Assembly (NCBI GenBank): GCA_047623825.1
Contig: JBLHOS010000062.1
Coordinates: 1 to 18,468, forward strand
Length of the DNA stretch: 18,468 bases
Direction: 5' to 3'
DNA from: JBLHOS01 sp047623825
GTDB taxonomy: Bacteria > Pseudomonadota > Alphaproteobacteria > Rhodobacterales > Rhodobacteraceae
Part shown: piece by piece, positions 15,852-18,468 of the stretch
Layout of the letters: each line of letters begins with the position of its first letter
Position numbering within the stretch: the stretch's first letter is position 1
The notes under the pieces: model-generated
Database searches by the model: none
Seen by the model: the letters and a program-made list of their open reading frames with translations, nothing else
Told to the model about the DNA's origin: nothing
Program-made: the position numbers and the translations under genes

Positions 15852-16679
15852 TTAGTTCGTGCAGGGTACTTGGGTGATGACCACCTCTGCGCCACGCCGA
15901 TTACGCACGCTACAAATCTCTGGCGCCTCCATCTGCACAGTCTCTTCCTGGACAACGCCTAGCAGGTCGTCTTGGTTGATTTCGAAGTTATCGCTTTCGG
16001 TTTGGTCACGTACACCAACCAAGGCCAGTGATAGATTTCCACTTGCTTGGGCTTGGGCCAGGGCGGCGATCCGATCTGGTGGAGCCTCAACAGTGATCGT
16101 CCGTGCAATGGTCGGGTTGTTGCGATCTTCATCGGTGATCTGGTCAATCGCGATGATCTGGACGCTGGCTTGAATCAGGCGTGTGAAACTCTCACCCCGT
16201 GAAGATCCTGTCCAATAAACATCGACCCGGTCACCCGGACGCAAGAAGCCAGAAACGCCGGACGCTACATCGACGCGCAATGCGAATGCCCGCATCCCTT
16301 GGGTAAGGCGAGAGGCGACGCCGGCATCTTCGCCGGGGGCGGTCACTTTTGAGATTAAGACAGGTTCATTTCGCTCCATCACGCGCAGGACGGTGCGTGC
16401 CTCATCAACGTTTGGCGGAAACAAGTCGTCTAAGCTTGTGAAGGCGCCAAACGGAATGTGTTCAGTGGGCCAGCGAATGGCCATCACGTCTGTGCGGTTC
16501 AAAAGTTGTCCGTACAGCACCTGACGGGTCACGACGTAGACCTCAGATGTTGGTACAATAGCGTCGCTTTGGTTTGCCAACGCCTGCTGGTACTGTGAAA
16601 ATCGATCTTGCGCGATATAAACCGCGAAACCTGCCAGTCCGACCCCAACGATCAGAACCAGTCCAAAAATCAAACGCAT
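15852..16679 (-). CDS. cpaB: Tad pilus assembly protein CpaB/RcpC
   Basis: This 275-residue protein has one N-terminal membrane segment (about 3-22) and a periplasmic remainder. A SAF domain (about 45-112, with VYVVTRQVLYGQLLNRTDV and the later NEPVLISKVT) is followed by the RcpC/CpaB domain, whose hallmark is RAFALRVDVASGVSGFLRPGDRVDVYW (130-156). CpaB works with the secretin and may contact peptidoglycan through the SAF domain. AAGGA precedes the ATG. The gene lies 229 bases after the nearest pilin gene, with a long hairpin between, and a terminator-like hairpin follows. It may therefore be expressed at a level between the pilins and the rest of the operon. There are two Cys near the C-terminus (about residues 257 and 273). 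Confidence 0.95.
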   Translation of the reverse strand: MRLIFGLVLIVGVGLAGFAVYIAQDRFSQYQQALANQSDAIVPTSEVYVVTRQVLYGQLLNRTDVMAIRWPTEHIPFGAFTSLDDLFPPNVDEARTVLRVMERNEPVLISKVTAPGEDAGVASRLTQGMRAFALRVDVASGVSGFLRPGDRVDVYWTGSSRGESFTRLIQASVQIIAIDQITDEDRNNPTIARTITVEAPPDRIAALAQAQASGNLSLALVGVRDQTESDNFEINQDDLLGVVQEETVQMEAPEICSVRNRRGAEVVITQVPCTN

Positions 16680-16803
16680 TGTGCTCGTCCTTTTATCTAA
16701 GGCTTTGCCTGCTCACGCCAAAACCACCTTAATCTACAATGGGGTAGCTGTGTATTGCGGCAAAATCGTGGTTGCCTCACGTGTTTGATGTGACTTTAAG
16801 GAT

Positions 16804-16839
16804 GACCGCATGCCGCCTACAACAGCAGGGCATGCGGTC
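16804..16839 (-). other. Long perfect hairpin between the last pilin gene and cpaB
   Basis: GACCGCATGCC (16804-16814) and GGCATGCGGTC (16829-16839) form an 11-bp perfect stem around a 14-base loop, 70-105 bases after the pilin stop. No T-run follows on either strand, so it is not a standard intrinsic terminator. It could stabilise the pilin mRNA 3' end, attenuate read-through into cpaB, or be a protein-binding dyad. Confidence 0.6.
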
Positions 16840-16908
16840 GGATCTGTCGTTATCCCTACGCGCGCATCCGTTACTCTATGTTGGACACAAAGGGCTCTGA
16901 ACGTGGGG

Positions 16909-17139
16909 TTAGTCCGTCGTCGTCGTCGTTGTCGTTGCCGTAGAGGCGGCAAAACCGGTGCTGACGTGGTCTTCGCCCAGTTGGTCAGCGATGTCGCCTG
17001 AGAGATTCTCCAAACCACCTGAAACAACAGACATTACGGCTAGTCCCAGCCCGACAAGGGCCGCTGTCAAAACGACCCAGTCAACTGTGACCGCGCCACT
17101 TTCATTCGAGAGAAACGATTTGAAAACATATGTTGGCAT
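16909..17139 (-). CDS. Flp-type pilin with threonine-rich tail (pilin A)
   Basis: This 76-residue prepilin has a 15-residue leader, then the cleavage motif ESG|AVTVDW, a hydrophobic N-terminal helix VVLTAALVGLGLAVMSVV, and a short body. The mature pilin would be 61 residues. The +5/+6 residues are Asp-Trp instead of the Glu-Tyr usual in Flp pilins. The tail reads AASTATTTTTTTD, with seven Thr in a row encoded mostly by repeated ACG. AGGAGC stands upstream of the ATG at 17139, and the open frame continues upstream of it to 17346 but without pilin character. CpaA would process it and TadB/TadC/CpaF would assemble it into the fibre. It most resembles the neighbouring pilin B (shared GLxNLxxDI and DHxxTxF). 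Whether it is the main or a minor subunit is unknown. Confidence 0.88.
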   Translation of the reverse strand: MPTYVFKSFLSNESGAVTVDWVVLTAALVGLGLAVMSVVSGGLENLSGDIADQLGEDHVSTGFAASTATTTTTTTD

Positions 17140-17296
17140 TGGTTTGCTCCTGCATGAATACCTGAAAGAAGGCACCCGATATCGATCCGGGCGAGGCGCA
17201 TTCTGCAACCAGTGTCTCAAGGACAAGGTGTACATGACCTGCAGGTCCGGGCAGGAATGTGGCAAGACGGCGGCGAGGCCAAGCAGACTTGGTCTA

Positions 17297-17326
17297 ATTT
17301 TATTGAAACGAAAACGGACTTTGCAA
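17297..17326 (-). promoter_or_regulatory. Candidate sigma-70 type promoter for pilin A
   Basis: On the minus strand TTGCAA (17326-17321) and TAAAAT (17302-17297) are 18 bases apart, giving 4/6 and 5/6 matches to the consensus elements. It would give a leader of about 150 bases before the pilin start. The -35 lies in a small inverted repeat, CTTTG-N5-CAAAG (17319-17333). Confidence 0.3.
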
Positions 17327-17366
17327 AACAAAGGACGCGCATTCAAAGCATTGTTGGAAGAAGGTT

Positions 17367-17561
17367 TTAGTCGAAGCTTGTGTTGATGTGGTCGCGCTCA
17401 AGCTGCGTGCGGATATCGTTGGCCAAGTTATCTAAACCACTTCCGACAACATTTATGACGGCCAGTCCAAGACCGACAAGTGCTGCCGTTAAGACAACCC
17501 AGTCAACGGTTACGGCTCCATTTTCGTCCATCGCGAATCGCGCGACCTTGGTTATAAACAT
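17367..17561 (-). CDS. Flp-type pilin (pilin B)
   Basis: This 64-residue prepilin has the leader MFITKVARFAMDENG, then AVTVDW and the hydrophobic VVLTAALVGLGLAVINVV. The mature protein would be 49 residues, the shortest of the four. As in the other copies, the motif has Asp-Trp at +5/+6. The body GSGLDNLANDIRTQLERDHINTSFD lacks the Thr or Asp tail of its neighbours. GGAGGG precedes the ATG at 17561, which decides the start; the open frame extends to 17660 without pilin features. I see no terminator between it and pilin A. A strong terminator lies on its upstream side, after pilin C. It would need CpaA for processing and is expected to enter the Flp fibre. Confidence 0.88.
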   Translation of the reverse strand: MFITKVARFAMDENGAVTVDWVVLTAALVGLGLAVINVVGSGLDNLANDIRTQLERDHINTSFD

Positions 17562-17748
17562 TGCGTAGTTCCCTCCAGTAGCTTTGTCAGTGGCGGGCGC
17601 GGCAGACGCCCCGAGCAGACCCTTCCTGAATGCAACTGGACTAAGGCAAGAATGGGGCAATTGAGGACTAATTTAGGCAATTACCTGGAAGCAATCGGTC
17701 AATATTGTTGCAAATAAGGAAACCCTTGCCCCAATCGTAAACGAGCGA

Positions 17749-17780
17749 AAAAGGGCCCCGCTTTCCAGCAGGGCCCTTTT
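17749..17780 (-). terminator. Intrinsic terminator after pilin C
   Basis: AAAAGGGCCC (17749-17758) and GGGCCCTTTT (17771-17780) form a perfect 10-bp stem, extended inside by GCT/AGC. On the minus strand a five-base T-run follows the GGGCCC arm. It starts about 35 bases after the pilin C stop. Being symmetric, it could also work on the plus strand. Confidence 0.85.
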
Positions 17781-17814
17781 GTCACAATGAGGGTGTCGCC
17801 ATTTTTTGCGGAAA

Positions 17815-18027
17815 TTAATCTAGCTGTTCATCATCATCAGTGAAGGCCGTAGTGATCCCCTGACCCGTCAACTGGCCCTCGATGTCGCTGGACAGGTTGC
17901 CGACGCCGTCGGACACAACGGCCATAACGGCCAGGCCCAAGCCCACGATGGCGGCTGTCAGAACAACCCAGTCAACAGTGACTGCGCCGGATTCGGATTT
18001 TGCGAAGTTTTTGATAAGTGCGTTCAT
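17815..18027 (-). CDS. Flp-type pilin with acidic tail (pilin C)
   Basis: This 70-residue prepilin has a 14-residue leader (MNALIKNFAKSESG), then AVTVDW, the hydrophobic VVLTAAIVGLGLAVMAVV and a body SDGVGNLSSDIEGQLTGQGI. The tail is TDDDEQLD, and the three Asp come from a GAT triplet run. The mature length would be 56 residues. GGAG stands upstream of the ATG. It has its own terminator downstream and another terminator upstream (after pilin D), so it should be a single-gene transcript. Of its coding sequence, 127 bases are identical to pilin D, so the two are recent duplicates or are kept alike by gene conversion. The Asp-Trp variant of the processing motif is present here too. Confidence 0.9.
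   Translation of the reverse strand: MNALIKNFAKSESGAVTVDWVVLTAAIVGLGLAVMAVVSDGVGNLSSDIEGQLTGQGITTAFTDDDEQLD
17891..18017. repeat. 127-bp perfect direct repeat, copy 1 (in pilin C)
   Basis: This stretch is identical base for base to 18342-18468. It covers the leader from its fourth codon, the processing site, the hydrophobic helix and the start of the body. It ends just before the two tails diverge. Confidence 0.97.
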
Positions 18028-18210
18028 GGTTTTAGCTCCAAAAAAAGATTGCGTTTTCTGCCTCGCCCTGGTGGCTCATCGCCGCCTTGGATGATTGCAA
18101 CTTGTATGTGAATCGGGGCGTGAATTGGGCGATACAAAGGAATTAATTAGAAATGTACGAAGTTTCATTTCACCTGATGAGCGGGATCAAACCCTTAAAG
18201 CATAAAAAAA

Positions 18211-18230
18211 GCCGCGCTCAGAAGCGCGGC
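18211..18230 (-). terminator. Intrinsic terminator after pilin D
   Basis: GCCGCGCT and AGCGCGGC form a perfect 8-bp GC stem with a 4-base loop (CAGA). On the minus strand it is followed directly by seven T. It lies about 42 bases after the pilin D stop, and it is a textbook terminator that isolates pilin D from pilin C. Confidence 0.9.
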
Positions 18231-18271
18231 CTTTTCACAGTCCCATCTGGGACCGTTAAATTCTATATGGA

Positions 18272-18468
18272 TTAGTCTAGCTGTTCAGCAGTGAAGGTCG
18301 TAGCGATCCCCTGACCTGTCAACTGCGTGTCGATGTCCTGTGACAGGTTGCCGACGCCGTCGGACACAACGGCCATAACGGCCAGGCCCAAGCCCACGAT
18401 GGCGGCTGTCAGAACAACCCAGTCAACAGTGACTGCGCCGGATTCGGATTTTGCGAAGTTTTTGATAA
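18272..18468 (-). CDS. Flp-type pilin (pilin D), 5' end beyond the window
   Basis: The frame reads leftwards from the window edge to a TAA at 18274-18272. The visible part begins in the fourth codon, by comparison with pilin C, and gives IKNFAKSESG, AVTVDW, the same hydrophobic helix, and a body ending SQDIDTQLTGQGI. The tail TAEQLD lacks the Asp run of pilin C. Only about the first three residues are missing, so it is a complete gene cut by the window edge. Its first 127 visible bases match pilin C exactly, while the last 70 or so differ by substitutions and codon-length indels. A terminator follows. It is the outermost pilin seen here, and further copies could lie beyond the window. Confidence 0.9.
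   Translation of the reverse strand, partial: IKNFAKSESGAVTVDWVVLTAAIVGLGLAVMAVVSDGVGNLSQDIDTQLTGQGIATTFTAEQLD
18342..18468. repeat. 127-bp perfect direct repeat, copy 2 (in pilin D)
   Basis: This is identical to 17891-18017 and runs off the window edge, so its full length is unknown. The two copies start 451 bases apart. Confidence 0.97.

Noticed and set aside
17140..17346. Upstream extension of the pilin A frame, which would give a 145-residue protein
   Set aside because: The extension has no signal or pilin character. AGGAGC directly precedes the Met at 17139, and the leader length then matches the other copies.
17562..17660. Upstream extension of the pilin B frame
   Set aside because: GGAGGG precedes the Met at 17561, and the short form has a leader of normal length.
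18028..18210. A promoter for pilin C
   Set aside because: The region is AT-rich in places and a promoter must exist nearby, but no pair of -35 and -10 elements at good spacing was found.
17815..18468. The 127-bp repeat pair as an insertion sequence or CRISPR-like array
   Set aside because: The repeats lie within pilin coding sequence, there are only two, and no transposase, terminal inverted repeats or spacer pattern is present.

Overview
The window reads as chromosomal DNA of a marine-type alphaproteobacterium of the Rhodobacteraceae (Roseobacter group). The reasons are the fhs/folD one-carbon pair, an lhr/pdeM DNA-repair pair of the ligase-associated type, and a Tad/Flp pilus locus whose pilins carry the G|AVTVDW processing motif that I associate with this family. 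The placement comes from protein recognition, not from a computed phylogeny.

Layout. Positions 1-1572 (+ strand) hold the 3' end of formate-tetrahydrofolate ligase (fhs), a small exported IalB-like protein and folD, joined by stop/start overlaps. From 1589 to the end every gene is on the minus strand. First, reading leftwards from 6664, come an AAA+ ATPase with an N-terminal winged-helix-like region, an Lhr-type DEXH helicase, the phosphoesterase PdeM and a PaaI-type hotdog thioesterase.

Positions 6749-18468 are a nearly complete Tad (tight adherence) locus. In transcription order it has at least four small Flp-type pilins (the first cut by the window edge), cpaB, the secretin cpaC, an OmpA-domain lipoprotein, cpaE/tadZ, the ATPase cpaF/tadA, the platform proteins tadB and tadC, two TPR lipoproteins (tadD-like) and the prepilin peptidase cpaA/tadV. 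CpaA would trim the pilin leaders after the conserved Gly. CpaF drives assembly through TadB/TadC. CpaE would place the machine. CpaC, CpaB, the OmpA lipoprotein and the TPR lipoproteins would form and stabilise the outer-membrane channel. No TadE/TadF/TadG minor pilin genes are present, so they must lie elsewhere or be absent.

Transcription appears segmented. Intrinsic terminators follow the two outermost pilins, a long perfect hairpin lies between the last pilin and cpaB, and a terminator-like hairpin follows cpaB. This would suit pilin made in large excess over machinery. The most distinctive observations are the pilin array with a 127-bp perfect repeat, the shared Asp-Trp replacement of the usual Glu-Tyr prepilin motif, codon-repeat variation in the pilin tails, lysine-free P-loop residues in CpaE, a TTG start on cpaF, and the uncharacterised AAA+ ATPase at the end of the Tad locus. 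No RNA genes, insertion sequences or CRISPR arrays were seen, and no gene-free stretch exceeds 300 bases.
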